Below are positions 7,874 to 16,446 of a stretch of 30,607 bases of DNA, piece by piece. A program made the position numbers and the translations under genes. The stretch covers positions 5,200-35,806 of the forward strand of contig JAGWBF010000009.1 in the NCBI GenBank assembly GCA_021296025.1, in the 5' to 3' direction. The stretch is from Dehalococcoidia bacterium (GTDB lineage: Bacteria > Chloroflexota > Dehalococcoidia > Lucifugimonadales > JAGWBF01). The notes beneath the pieces are model-generated. The model was given only the letters and a program-made list of their open reading frames with translations, searched no databases and had not been told where the DNA came from. Every line of letters begins with the position of its first letter. Within the stretch, counting starts at the first letter, position 1.

Positions 7874-8695
7874 ATGCCTTCGATTAGCGTTTCCACATAC
7901 AGCTTCAGGGGACGGGAGAGCATCCCCCATTTCATAGCCTTTGCCGAGAGGCTGGGGGTGGCGGGTATCGAGCTGGGCACCGATGCCCATTGGCCTGATG
8001 CCTTGTCGTCCGATGACAGGGCGGCCATAAGGGAAGCTGTCACCCGCAACGGCTGGACGCTGAACATCGACTACAACATGAAGACCGCCACCCTGGACAA
8101 CTTCGATGATGCAAGGGTGCAGCAGGGCATATCCGAGCTGAAAGCAGACCTTTCCCTGGCGGATGAGCTGGGTGCGGGATCCGTTTCCGTGCGTGTGGGT
8201 CTGATCAGCAACAGCCTGCCCGACAATCTTGATGAGGTGCGGAGAAAGGCCCAGACCAGCATCGCCGATGCTCTCAGGGAAGGCCTTCCTCTGGCGGAGA
8301 GCGCGAACGCCTACCTTCTCATCGAAAATGCCCAGCTTAGGCCCTTAGAGGTGTTGGAGACCTACGACCAGTACAACCAGCTTGTGGAGGAGATTGGAAG
8401 CAGCAGGGTGAAGTTCATCCTGGATCCCGGCCACTGCCACACCTTCACCGGCATCCAGGACGGCATCGACGCACTGGGGCATAACATTTACTCGGTCCAC
8501 TTCCACGACAATCACGGAGAGCGCGGCAACGATGAGCACCTGGAGTTCGGCAAGGGCACCATCGACCTTAACACCCATGCCGATTTCCTGCGCAACGTGC
8601 CCGGCATGATCAGCTTCAAGGGATGGGACGGGACGGACGAAGAAGGCTCGACGGTCCGTAGTCTCGACCTCATCCGGGGTATCCTGGGCAGCTAG
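7874..8695 (+). CDS. sugar phosphate isomerase/epimerase-like TIM-barrel protein
   Basis: 273 residues of the xylose isomerase-like TIM-barrel (AP endonuclease 2) superfamily. Metal-ligand positions are visible: the glutamate in LLIENAQ near residue 157, the aspartate and histidine in FILDPGHCH near 183-191, and HFHDNHG near 214-220, followed by a late glutamate region. These enzymes isomerise or epimerise keto sugars or related hydroxy-keto acids; the substrate is unknown. The ATG at 7874 is preceded by cgggagaag. An in-frame extension to 7796 lacks a ribosome site and gives an unrelated leader peptide. It probably forms one transcript with the genes at 8753 and 9900. Confidence 0.78.
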   Translation: MPSISVSTYSFRGRESIPHFIAFAERLGVAGIELGTDAHWPDALSSDDRAAIREAVTRNGWTLNIDYNMKTATLDNFDDARVQQGISELKADLSLADELGAGSVSVRVGLISNSLPDNLDEVRRKAQTSIADALREGLPLAESANAYLLIENAQLRPLEVLETYDQYNQLVEEIGSSRVKFILDPGHCHTFTGIQDGIDALGHNIYSVHFHDNHGERGNDEHLEFGKGTIDLNTHADFLRNVPGMISFKGWDGTDEEGSTVRSLDLIRGILGS

Positions 8696-8752
8696 GTAGA
8701 GCGTCCCATAGAGGGACAAGGGCGCAAGGCCGGACCTGGAAGGGGTGTATAG

Positions 8753-9856
8753 ATGCTGGAACGCTTTTACGTTGATGAAGCGGACGCCGTCCGTGTAAGG
8801 GAGGCTGACCTCAGGGCTAACGTCGCTTCTATCTTCGAGAAGATGAACGTGCCCCCTGAGGATGCTGTCCTTGGGGCCGATGCCCTGGTTACTGCTGACC
8901 TGCGCGGAGTGGAAACCCACGGCGTGTCCAACATGCTTCGGGCCTACGTGGCGGGCTATAACCGGGATGAGATCAATCCCACGCCCAACCTGCAGATCGT
9001 GCGAGAGACGGCAGCGACCGCCAACATGGACTCCGACCGGGGCTTGGGCATAATCGTCACGCCCAAGGCAATGGAGATCGCCATAGAGAAGGCCCGCAAC
9101 ACCGGGCTGGGCATGGTTACCATCACCAACGGGAGGCACCTCGGCATGGCCTCCTACCATGCCATGATGGCTCTCAAGCACGACATGATCGGCATGTGCA
9201 TGACCGGATGCCCCCCCTCGGTGCTGCCCACCTTTGGTGCCGTTCCCCGCCTGGGTACCAATCCCATCGCCCTCGCCGCCCCTGCAGGAGAAGAGCCTCC
9301 CTTCGTTTTCGACGCGGCGACCAGCGTCATAGCCGGCAACAAGCTGGGGCTTGCCAGCCGCCTGGGCTTGGACCTGGAGCCTGGATGGGTCGCCGATGGG
9401 GATGGCACGCCGTTGATGGACCCCGTTCCGGCCCCGAGGGACTGGGCGCCCGGCTCCGCCCGGCGTTACCAGCAGCTTCCCCTGGGCAGCACCCGGGAAG
9501 GGGGCTCCCACAAGGGATACGGCCTGGCCTGTATGGTGGATATCCTCAGCGGCATCCTGGCCGGCAGCGCCTTCGGCATGGTGCCCGGCCGTCCCAACTT
9601 CAGCCACATGGTGGCCGCCTACAATATCGAGGCTTTCACCGAGATAGACCAGTTCAAGAGCTTGATGGATGATTTTCTCAGGGAGCTGAAGTCCACTCCG
9701 CCGGCTCCAGGCCACGAGCGAGTGATTGTGCCGGGCCAGCTGGAGGTGGAGGCCACCGAGGACCGGCAGGCCAACGGCATCCCACTGCACAAAGAGGTGG
9801 TGCAGTGGTTCCAGGATATCTGCAATGAGCTGGGAATCGCCTACCGCCTGAGCTAG
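8753..9856 (+). CDS. Ldh2 family NAD(P)-dependent oxidoreductase (malate/L-lactate dehydrogenase type)
   Basis: 367 residues, usual length for the family. The catalytic region LRGVETHGVSNM (H56) is followed by NGRHLGMASYH, GTNPIALAAPAG, FVFDAATSV and HKGYGLACMVDILSGIL, all hallmarks of the Ldh2/YbiC/ureidoglycolate/malate dehydrogenase family. That family reduces 2-keto acids or imines with NAD(P)H. Substrates range over malate, lactate, sulfolactate, ureidoglycolate and dihydropicolinates, so none is assigned. The ribosome site ggaagggg is moderate. It lies 57 bases after the isomerase and 43 bases before the L-2-hydroxyglutarate oxidase, suggesting a small 2-hydroxyacid module. Confidence 0.88.
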   Translation: MLERFYVDEADAVRVREADLRANVASIFEKMNVPPEDAVLGADALVTADLRGVETHGVSNMLRAYVAGYNRDEINPTPNLQIVRETAATANMDSDRGLGIIVTPKAMEIAIEKARNTGLGMVTITNGRHLGMASYHAMMALKHDMIGMCMTGCPPSVLPTFGAVPRLGTNPIALAAPAGEEPPFVFDAATSVIAGNKLGLASRLGLDLEPGWVADGDGTPLMDPVPAPRDWAPGSARRYQQLPLGSTREGGSHKGYGLACMVDILSGILAGSAFGMVPGRPNFSHMVAAYNIEAFTEIDQFKSLMDDFLRELKSTPPAPGHERVIVPGQLEVEATEDRQANGIPLHKEVVQWFQDICNELGIAYRLS

Positions 9857-9899
9857 TCCCACTGGCAGCGGGCGCTGGGACTCATCTGCCGAGCGAAAG

Positions 9900-11129
9900 T
9901 TGGGCCGGGCCATAAACACTTCAAATTACGATATCTGCATCATCGGCGGAGGAATCATCGGCCTCTCCACCGCCTTCCAGCTTCTCCAGCGCTTTCCAAG
10001 GCTGAGAGTGGCAGTGGTGGAAAAGGAAGACCGCCTGGCGGTCCACCAGACCGGCCACAACAGCGGTGTAATCCACTCGGGAATTTACTACCGGCCAGGC
10101 TCCCAGAAAGCCCAGTTCTGCGCCGGAGGAGTGGACTCCCTCGTCCGTTTCTGCGACGAGAACGAGATCCCCTACGAGCGGTGCGGGAAGGTGATCGTCG
10201 CTACCGACGAATCGGAGCTGGGACGCCTGGATACTCTCTACGAAAGAGGCACCGCCAACGGCGTTCCCGGGCTGAGGATGATTGGCCCCGAGGAGCTGGC
10301 CGAGGTCGAGCCCTATGCCAGGGGCATCAGGGCCTTGCACTCCCCCGCGACGGGCATCGTAGATTACACCAGGGTTGCCTACGCCTATGCCAGCCGATTC
10401 GACGAGAGCGGCGGGGTGATCTACCTGGACAGCCGGGTGTTGAACATCACCAGCAGGGGAGACGCCACAATCCTCTCGACCTCCTCCGGGGATGTGTCGT
10501 GCAGAAACGTGGTCAACTGTGCGGGGCTGTACTCGGACAGGGTTGCCCAAATGATGGGCGCCCCCTCCCCGGTGCAGATCGTGCCCTTCCGGGGGGAGTA
10601 CTACACCCTGAAGGACGAGAGCCGGGACCTGGTCAGGACCCTGATATATCCCGTCCCCAATCCCCGCTTTCCCTTCCTGGGGGTCCACTTCACGCGGAAC
10701 ATTCACGGCCACGTGGAGGCGGGCCCCAACGCCGTACTGGCCTATGCCCGAGAAGGGTACCGCAAGAGCCGGATAAATCCGGGGGAGTTGGCCTCCACGC
10801 TAACTTTCCGGGGGTTCTGGTCCATGTCCCGCAGGAACTGGAAGATTGGTTTGGGAGAGATGCACCGTTCCCTCAGCCGGCGCATATTCCTGAAGGACCT
10901 GCAGCGCCTGGTGCCTGCGGTCCAAAACAAAGACCTGGCCCCGGGGGGAGCGGGGGTGCGGGCCCAGGCGGTGGACCGCAACGGCGCCCTCCTGGACGAC
11001 TTCAACATCTGGCAGACTGCCGGGGCCATTCATGTGCTGAACGCCCCATCGCCGGGGGCCACCTCATCCATATCCATCGGCCAGCACATAGTCGGCTTGG
11101 CGGCCGAGAACTTTGGGCTGGATGGCTGA
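9900..11129 (+). CDS. lhgO: L-2-hydroxyglutarate oxidase (FAD-dependent, LhgO type)
   Basis: 409 residues. YDICIIGGGIIGLSTAFQLL (residues 10-29) is the N-terminal FAD-binding Rossmann segment. Next come HQTGHNSGVIHSGIYY and KAQFCAGG, typical of LhgO/L2HGDH. PFRGEYYTL, FLGVHFTR and the closing GAIHVLNAPSPGATSS also match. LhgO oxidises L-2-hydroxyglutarate to 2-oxoglutarate, passing electrons to O2 or quinone. The start is read as TTG at 9900 with only a weak gagcgaaag site; no ATG lies close before the conserved FAD motif, so the start is uncertain. It ends three bases before the convergent comF stop. Confidence 0.9.
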   Translation: MGRAINTSNYDICIIGGGIIGLSTAFQLLQRFPRLRVAVVEKEDRLAVHQTGHNSGVIHSGIYYRPGSQKAQFCAGGVDSLVRFCDENEIPYERCGKVIVATDESELGRLDTLYERGTANGVPGLRMIGPEELAEVEPYARGIRALHSPATGIVDYTRVAYAYASRFDESGGVIYLDSRVLNITSRGDATILSTSSGDVSCRNVVNCAGLYSDRVAQMMGAPSPVQIVPFRGEYYTLKDESRDLVRTLIYPVPNPRFPFLGVHFTRNIHGHVEAGPNAVLAYAREGYRKSRINPGELASTLTFRGFWSMSRRNWKIGLGEMHRSLSRRIFLKDLQRLVPAVQNKDLAPGGAGVRAQAVDRNGALLDDFNIWQTAGAIHVLNAPSPGATSSISIGQHIVGLAAENFGLDG

Positions 11130-11132
11130 AGC

Positions 11133-11831
11133 CTAGCGGGCCAGGGCAATACCCCAAACGCTGGCAGCGCCTTTCTTCTTCAGGGCCTGGGCACAGGCCG
11201 CTATGGTGCTACCGCTGGTCACTACATCATCCACCAGCACTACCTTGGCCCCCCGTACATCTTCCCGGCAGGTAAAGCCGTCTTCGACATTCTCCTGCCT
11301 CTGGCTCCTGCCGCCCAGGTTGGCTTGGGGAGGGGTGTCCCGCGTTCGTTTGAGAAGGCTCTTGACGGGCAGCCCGGAAATCCTGGACACATGGTCGGCA
11401 AGCAGGGCCGACTGGTTGTAGCCCCGGCCTCTCATGCGCCGGGGGTGGAGGGGCACCGGAGCCAGGCAGTCGCCTGGCAGGTCCCTGGATTCGAGCCACT
11501 CCCCCAGCAGACGTCCCAGGGTCGGCGCCGCCGCCCGCAGGTCTTCGTACTTCAGCTTGTGAATTGCGCTGCGGATGGGTCCGTCCATAAGGTAGGGAGC
11601 GCGTATTCCGTCAATGGGCAGAGGGGACACCTGGCACTCTTCGCACACAGGCCTGCCATCGGTGCTGCTGGCACAGATACGGCAGTAGGGAGGCTCCAGC
11701 TTCGCCAGGTTGGGAAGACAGGACGGGCAGAGGATGCTGCCGTCCTCCCCGCAGCCCACGCAACGAATGGGAAACAGGAAGCCCAGCACCCTGTCGTTAA
11801 ATCTTCCCATAACCGAGCGATACATCGACAA
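11133..11831 (-). CDS. comF: ComF family phosphoribosyltransferase-like protein
   Basis: 232 residues. The N-terminal zinc-ribbon cysteines CVGC...CPSC (about 24-39) and CRIC...CEEC (about 51-68) are followed by the PRTase domain with PVPLHPRRMRGRGYNQS and the PRPP loop VVLVDDVVTSGST (about 195-207). ComF proteins help single-strand DNA handling during natural transformation and recombination in competent bacteria; in non-competent lineages the role is unclear. No other competence gene is present here. TTG at 11831 follows gaagggag by ten bases; the ATG at 11825 is an alternative. It is divergent from the rhodanese gene. Confidence 0.9.
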   Translation of the reverse strand: MSMYRSVMGRFNDRVLGFLFPIRCVGCGEDGSILCPSCLPNLAKLEPPYCRICASSTDGRPVCEECQVSPLPIDGIRAPYLMDGPIRSAIHKLKYEDLRAAAPTLGRLLGEWLESRDLPGDCLAPVPLHPRRMRGRGYNQSALLADHVSRISGLPVKSLLKRTRDTPPQANLGGRSQRQENVEDGFTCREDVRGAKVVLVDDVVTSGSTIAACAQALKKKGAASVWGIALAR

Positions 11832-11890
11832 GGTTCCCGCACTCCCTTCGTTAATTTCGGCGTTGCTTCCCTATATTATCAGCAGCCGGA

Positions 11891-11896
11891 TATAAT
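11891..11896 (+). promoter_or_regulatory. probable -10 box for the rhodanese gene
   Basis: A perfect TATAAT lies 40 bases before the ATG at 11937, with no good -35 at 16-18 bases spacing. The comF promoter on the other strand was not resolved. Confidence 0.4.
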
Positions 11897-11936
11897 TTGC
11901 CCATCCCCGGAAGTCGCAAGGGAGGTCCACCACGCC

Positions 11937-13514
11937 ATGGCACACGCGATTACACCCGCAGACCTGCGGCACCTATTCGAGAGCGGTGGCAGCTTCGCCC
12001 TGCTGGACGTGAGAGAAGCGGGGGAGTACAACAGCTCTCACATCCCCGGCTCCAGCCTCCTTTCCCGCAGGCAGATAGAGTTTCAGACCCACCACCTGGT
12101 CCCTTACATGGATGCTGCGGTCGTGGTGTGCGACGATGATGGCCGGCGGGCGCACCTGGCTTCTGAAACCCTGGAGCGGATGGGGTACCTTAACGTGTCG
12201 GTGCTGGCAGGTGGCATCAACCGGTGGGTTACCGAGGGCCACCCTACCGAGTGGGGCACAAACGTCCCCAGCAAGGACTTTGGCGAGCGGGTGGAGGTCG
12301 AGTACCATGTTCCTGAGATCGATGCTGTGGACCTGGAGGAGCGGGTACGCCGGGGAGACAAGATCGTAATCTTGGATACCCGCACCCCCGAGGAGTACCG
12401 GCGCTTCTGCATTCCCGGCGGTCGGAGCGTCCCGGGGGGAGAGCTGGCCCTGAGGATCAGCGATATCCTGGAAGGTTCAGGAGAGGGGACGACTGTGGTG
12501 GTGAACTGCGCCGGGCGCACTCGCAGCATCATCGGCACTCGCACTCTCCAACGCATGGGCATTTCTGATCTGTATGGCCTGAAGAACGGCACTTCCGGCT
12601 GGGTGCTGGCGGGATACCAGTTGGAGACCGGCGGCGACCGCCTGGATTTGCCCGGACCATCGGCTGAGGGTCTGGGTGCCGCCGAGGCTTACGCAGACAG
12701 GGTTGCAGAGGAAGACCAGGTGGGGCGCCTCTCCGTTGCGGAGGTCCGGGACCTGATGAATAGGAGAACCCGGGAACCCGTCTACCTCATAGATGTCCGC
12801 ACGGAAGGGGAGTACGCGGAGGGGCATATACCCGGCTTCCACTGGTTCCCCGGCGGACAGGCCGTCCAGCGCAGCGATGATGTAGTGGCGATCCGAGGTG
12901 CCACCATCGTGTTTGCCTGCGAGAAGAAGGTGCGGTCAAGCATCACCGCATCCTGGTACCGGCAGATGGGGTTCGAGAAGGTTTACGTGGTGGCTGGGGG
13001 CATCGAAGCTTGGCAAGCTGCAGGCTTATCCCTAGAGAAGGGAATGCCCGACGCCGGTTCCTTCGGGGGGGCTGAAGCACGGTCCAAGGTCCGCATAGTG
13101 TCGCCCCATGAGGTGGACCAGGGGCCGGAGAGTGCCAGGATCTTCGTGGGCACCAGCCGGGAGTTCGCCTATGGACACGTACCGAGTTCCCGTTGGGTGC
13201 CGAGGGGGTGGCTGGAGCTGCAGGTGGAAGAAGCGGCGCCCTCCAAGGAAACCCCTGTCCTGGTAACTTGCGTAGATGGAAGCCAGTCCCTTCTGGCGGG
13301 AGGGACCCTGGCTGACCTGGGGTATGCCGATGTTGCGGTGCTGGAGGGAGGCACAACCAGATGGAGGGATTCAGGAATGCCGATGGAAAGGGGTCTGTCC
13401 GGGGTGATGGCTCCCCCCGCCGACATGGTTCCCATGGGTCCCGATCGCAACTACGCGGACATGATGAACTATCTCAGATGGGAGGAAGCGCTGGGAGAGA
13501 AGTACGCCAGGTAG
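11937..13514 (+). CDS. four-domain rhodanese (thiosulfate sulfurtransferase-like) protein
   Basis: 525 residues made of four rhodanese domains, at about 5-105, 125-230, 265-365 and 388-475. Each keeps the active-site cysteine: C65 (VVCDDDGRRA), C191 (NCAGRTRS), C328 (ACEKKVRS) and C445 (TCVDGSQS). Domains 1-3 have the early LLDVRE, ILDTRT and LIDVRT motif; in domain 4 it is altered to FVGTSRE, so that domain may be weaker. Rhodaneses carry sulfane sulfur on the cysteine. The loop of domain 2 (CAGRTRS) is the most canonical. It is cytoplasmic, with no signal peptide. The start at 11937 has ggaggt ten bases upstream; the much longer upstream frame is antisense to comF and is not used. A sulfur-delivery role is inference. 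Confidence 0.88.
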   Translation: MAHAITPADLRHLFESGGSFALLDVREAGEYNSSHIPGSSLLSRRQIEFQTHHLVPYMDAAVVVCDDDGRRAHLASETLERMGYLNVSVLAGGINRWVTEGHPTEWGTNVPSKDFGERVEVEYHVPEIDAVDLEERVRRGDKIVILDTRTPEEYRRFCIPGGRSVPGGELALRISDILEGSGEGTTVVVNCAGRTRSIIGTRTLQRMGISDLYGLKNGTSGWVLAGYQLETGGDRLDLPGPSAEGLGAAEAYADRVAEEDQVGRLSVAEVRDLMNRRTREPVYLIDVRTEGEYAEGHIPGFHWFPGGQAVQRSDDVVAIRGATIVFACEKKVRSSITASWYRQMGFEKVYVVAGGIEAWQAAGLSLEKGMPDAGSFGGAEARSKVRIVSPHEVDQGPESARIFVGTSREFAYGHVPSSRWVPRGWLELQVEEAAPSKETPVLVTCVDGSQSLLAGGTLADLGYADVAVLEGGTTRWRDSGMPMERGLSGVMAPPADMVPMGPDRNYADMMNYLRWEEALGEKYAR

Positions 13515-13527
13515 CAGCGGGCGCCGG

Positions 13528-14421
13528 TCAGCTTCCGCCCTCTCGGCGCTGCTGGTTCTTCAGGAACTCTTCCAGCTCTTGGACCAGCTCCTCGGACTTG
13601 GGCATCTCCGTCGCGGTCAGGACGGCTGCCTCGTCGTAGCGCTCTTCCAGCCTTTGGACGTATGAACCGATCTGGGAGTCCCTGCTGACGGCCTTGCCCA
13701 CCTCATCGTCGAAGGTCCTTGCAGCCGACCTCAGCTCGTCCAGCTCCAGGCGGAATTCCAGGAAGCCCTTCAAGTTGCTGATCAGGGTGTAGCCGACCCG
13801 GTAGTTGGGGGCTGCCTGCAGGTAGTGGGGAGTGTGACCCCATATAGTTGCATAGCCCAATTCCTGCTCTATGCAGGCGCTCATTATCGCCGAGGCGATG
13901 CCCGTGGGTCCCTGGTAGTGGGAGGGCACTATGTTCTGGGACTCCAGCTTGTCCTTCAGATCAGGGTTGTTGGAAGACCCGGTGATGCGGACCTCCCTGG
14001 TGTGGGGTACCGCATCCAGCAGGGCGCCCACGTGCACAACCGTTCCCACCCCCCACCGCTGTACCCCTTCCAGGAGGCTGGAGCAGAAGGTCCTCCACTT
14101 CAGGTGGGGTTCGATGCCAAGGAAAAACATCAGGCCCGGGGAGCCTTCCTCCCCTGGGGTGTAGTACAGCTCATTGGTCGGCCACTTGACGATGCGGTGT
14201 CCCTCTGAGTTGATGCTCACGGTGGGCCGAATCTCTGTAAAGTTGAAGAACTCCTCGGGGTCCAGGTCCGCTACCTTCCTGGCCCGGAGCTTCCGGATCA
14301 GGTAACGCACTGCGCTGCTGGCTCCCTCTCCCGCATCTGGCCATCCCTTGAACGCCGTGATCAGGTGGGTGGCGGTCCCTTCCGGCTCTTCTATTACCCT
14401 GAGATGCTCCATCCTTCGCAC
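13528..14421 (-). CDS. PAC2 family protein
   Basis: 297 residues. It resembles the PAC2 (proteasome assembly chaperone 2-like) family: AFKGWPDAGEGASSAVRYL near the N-terminus, VGALLDAVPHTREVRITGSSNNP in the middle, then YQGPTGIASAIMSAC and GHTPHYLQAAPNY, ending in an acidic helical tail. PAC2 proteins occur in archaea, actinobacteria and Chloroflexota as ATP-grasp-independent assembly or scaffold proteins; their exact function in bacteria is not settled. No proteasome genes are in this window. The start is GTG at 14421 or ATG at 14412; neither ribosome site decides. It is convergent with the rhodanese gene (13-base gap). Confidence 0.85.
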   Translation of the reverse strand: MRRMEHLRVIEEPEGTATHLITAFKGWPDAGEGASSAVRYLIRKLRARKVADLDPEEFFNFTEIRPTVSINSEGHRIVKWPTNELYYTPGEEGSPGLMFFLGIEPHLKWRTFCSSLLEGVQRWGVGTVVHVGALLDAVPHTREVRITGSSNNPDLKDKLESQNIVPSHYQGPTGIASAIMSACIEQELGYATIWGHTPHYLQAAPNYRVGYTLISNLKGFLEFRLELDELRSAARTFDDEVGKAVSRDSQIGSYVQRLEERYDEAAVLTATEMPKSEELVQELEEFLKNQQRREGGS

Positions 14422-14454
14422 CCTGCGCCCTCACTCCCGCATTGGACTCAGCCC

Positions 14455-14483
14455 ATCATAGTTTAAGCCTTAGCCCATGTCCA
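14455..14483 (-). promoter_or_regulatory. promoter for the PAC2 gene
   Basis: Minus-strand TGGACA (complement of 14478-14483) and TATGAT (complement of 14455-14460) are 17 bases apart, about 35-45 bases before the start. Confidence 0.5.
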
Positions 14484-14546
14484 CCTTGGGACGGTGCCCC
14501 CTAGGTGTATGCCCTTGTTGTATTATTGAAGGACGCAGCGACGCTC

Positions 14547-15110
14547 ATGCGGGAAAGGGGGCGCGAGGTGAACCTGTGGGCAGTGCCGGGACACTTGTTA
14601 CGGACCCGAACGATTATTGTCGCCTCCGCAGCTGCGGTGCTTATCATTATTGGTGCATCTATGCCGTGGGTATCTGCACCTGAGCAGTTCTATCGAGAGG
14701 TAGATAGGCTTGCAAGGGAAAGCGGCGTACATGGTGTCTACGCCATCGCCGGGGCTGTACTGGTGCTCGCGCTGACAGGGTACTTTCTCATCTCGGAACA
14801 GTGGCAGCACATCAAGCTCTTGAGCATACTCATTCTTGTTGTTGCCACGGGCATCGCCTACATTGCGATATCTGATCTCGTTTACATACAAACGAGTCTG
14901 CTCAACGATCCCCTGCTTGTCGCCTCATTCGAACGCCTGGGAACGGCTGGAGAATGGAACAGACTGGTTGACGACCCTGAGCTCTCCAAGTCCATATCGG
15001 TGGCCCCCGGCATGTACGTCATCCTTGTCGCCTGCGGGCTCCTGGCAGCCAGCGGAGGATACAGCACATTCAGGAGCTTTCTGCCGGACCCAGTCAGCAA
15101 GGAATCCTGA
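14547..15110 (+). CDS. four-TM membrane protein of unknown function
   Basis: About 187 residues with four hydrophobic segments. The first is TIIVASAAAVLIIIGASMPW; the others are around GVYAIAGAVLVLALTGYFLI, LLSILILVVATGIAYIAI and the final GMYVILVACGLLAASGG. Between segments 1 and 2, and 3 and 4, are hydrophilic loops of roughly 25-40 residues that may face outside. The PW after segment 1 and the glycine-rich last helix recall small uncharacterised four-TM proteins, but I recognise no family. Three starts are possible: GTG 14505, ATG 14547 and GTG 14568, the last with aaaggggg upstream. The GATase-like gene follows after 27 bases, so they may be co-transcribed. Confidence 0.6.
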   Translation: MRERGREVNLWAVPGHLLRTRTIIVASAAAVLIIIGASMPWVSAPEQFYREVDRLARESGVHGVYAIAGAVLVLALTGYFLISEQWQHIKLLSILILVVATGIAYIAISDLVYIQTSLLNDPLLVASFERLGTAGEWNRLVDDPELSKSISVAPGMYVILVACGLLAASGGYSTFRSFLPDPVSKES

Positions 15111-15137
15111 TCGTGAACTGGGAGTCATAGGAAGCCT

Positions 15138-15896
15138 ATGCAACGGAACGCCGTCGTAATACGACACTCTCCGGTGGAAACCCTGGGTTCCAATTTCACT
15201 TCAGTTCTCACGGAGCGTGGCTTTGAGCTTAAAGAGGTCAACCTGTTCGACCACGCCCCTGCCTACGACCGGTTCGCTGCCCCGCCTCTGGATGCGGCAA
15301 AGGTCGTCATAGCTCTGGGCGGGCCGATGTCGGTGAACGACAAGCTCCCAGCCTTGGAGGTGGAGCAGGAGTACATCAGGGAGGCTGTGGCGTCGGAAGT
15401 CCCGGTGTTCGGTGTGTGCCTGGGCGCGCAGCTGATGGCGGCTGCCCTGGGTGGCCGCGTCGAGCCCACGGGCGGATTCCAGTTCGGACTCCGCAAGATA
15501 GAGGTTACGGCTGAGGGAAGCGCCGACCCGGTCTTCGGGAAGATACGGGTTCCCCTGGTACCCACTCTGCACGGCGACCATTTCATCCTCCCGCCGGGGG
15601 CTGTCCCGATGGCCGGAGGCCACATGCTCTGCCGTGACGGGAGCTATCTCAAGATCAACATGGCCTACCGGTACGGCTCCTGCTACGGCTTTCAGTTCGA
15701 GCCCCAGCTTACCCTGGAAGAGCTGGTTGTGTGGGACCGGGAGATGTACGACTGCTATGGGCTCATGGGCGATGCCTTCGACCCTGCCCGGGAGTCCGAG
15801 CGCAACCTGCGCGAATTCACCGGCTTCGATCCCCTTTACCAGACCCAAATGCGGGCTATGTTCGAAGCCTTCTTGGACCAGGCCTCAGGACCCTAA
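15138..15896 (+). CDS. class I glutamine amidotransferase-like protein with altered catalytic His/Glu
   Basis: 252 residues of the GMP-synthase-like class I GATase fold. The nucleophile elbow GVCLGAQLMAAALGG carries C94, and TLHGDHFILPPGA is the usual following motif. At the position of the canonical QFHPE, which provides the His and Glu of the triad, the protein reads GFQFEPQ (E188, Q190). Two of three catalytic residues are therefore replaced. It is a stand-alone domain, not fused to a synthetase. It could be inactive on glutamine, bind a ligand, or use a different chemistry; the family name should not be read as proof of amidotransferase activity. The ATG at 15138 has aggaag upstream. Confidence 0.82.
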   Translation: MQRNAVVIRHSPVETLGSNFTSVLTERGFELKEVNLFDHAPAYDRFAAPPLDAAKVVIALGGPMSVNDKLPALEVEQEYIREAVASEVPVFGVCLGAQLMAAALGGRVEPTGGFQFGLRKIEVTAEGSADPVFGKIRVPLVPTLHGDHFILPPGAVPMAGGHMLCRDGSYLKINMAYRYGSCYGFQFEPQLTLEELVVWDREMYDCYGLMGDAFDPARESERNLREFTGFDPLYQTQMRAMFEAFLDQASGP

Positions 15897-15955
15897 AGCT
15901 GGTCCCCCAGGCGCGGCTGCACTGCGCCGAACTTCGCCGTCAAGGGGAAGTCTCC

Positions 15956-15984
15956 TTGTCCCTGCAAACCGCCGACCCTATAAT
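15956..15984 (+). promoter_or_regulatory. promoter for the GlcG-amidase pair
   Basis: TTGTCC at 15956-15961 and a perfect TATAAT at 15979-15984 are 17 bases apart. They lie 30 bases before the ATG at 16014. Confidence 0.65.
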
Positions 15985-16013
15985 GGGGCCACCATTCCAC
16001 GGGAGGCTGAAGC

Positions 16014-16436
16014 ATGTACACCAAGTCGATGCTCAGCTTGGACCAGTGCCAAGCTGCCATTACCGCAATGATCGCTGACTACAACAAGGACACCAGTCGG
16101 CGTCCCATCGCCATGGCCATAGTAGATGACACGGGCAACCTCATCAGCTTTGCCAGGACGGACCGGGCCAGACTTATGGCGGCCCGCAACTGCATCAAGA
16201 AGGCCTACACAGCGGCCATCATGGTGTCCGACACCGTCGACTATGCCGCCAGGCTCAAGGATCAGGGCCGCACCGTGGCTGACGCTGGGGACCCGATGCT
16301 GACCGCCCTGCAGGGGGGCGTCGTCATCTTGAACCCCGACGGCACAGCCTTGGGAGGAATCGGCGTGGGGGGCCTGCCCACCGGCGTCGCCGACGAGGAG
16401 ATCGCCAGGGTGGGTCTGCAAGCCCTGGGCCTATGA
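16014..16436 (+). CDS. GlcG/HbpS family heme-binding-like protein
   Basis: 140 residues, the usual length of the GlcG/HbpS (DUF336) family. Typical segments are RPIAMAIVDDTGNLISFAR, followed by ARNCIKKAYTAA and the closing GGVVILNPDGTALGGIGVGG with the family's glycine-rich end. Members occur beside glycolate, propanediol or amide catabolic genes. HbpS binds heme and senses redox stress, but most members have no proven function. gggagg lies five bases before the ATG. It is followed after ten bases by the amidase, almost certainly in the same transcript, so a role alongside that amidase is inferred. No secretion signal is seen. Confidence 0.88.
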   Translation: MYTKSMLSLDQCQAAITAMIADYNKDTSRRPIAMAIVDDTGNLISFARTDRARLMAARNCIKKAYTAAIMVSDTVDYAARLKDQGRTVADAGDPMLTALQGGVVILNPDGTALGGIGVGGLPTGVADEEIARVGLQALGL

Positions 16437-16446
16437 GGGCATCACG

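Noticed and set aside
8345..9919. Minus-strand open frame of 524 codons
   Set aside because: It is a GC-rich shadow of the Ldh2 dehydrogenase gene and the end of the isomerase gene; no family motif.
11325..11936. Long upstream extension of the rhodanese frame (204 extra codons)
   Set aside because: It is antisense to comF, has no ribosome site at its start, and the internal ATG at 11937 has ggaggt and a TATAAT upstream.
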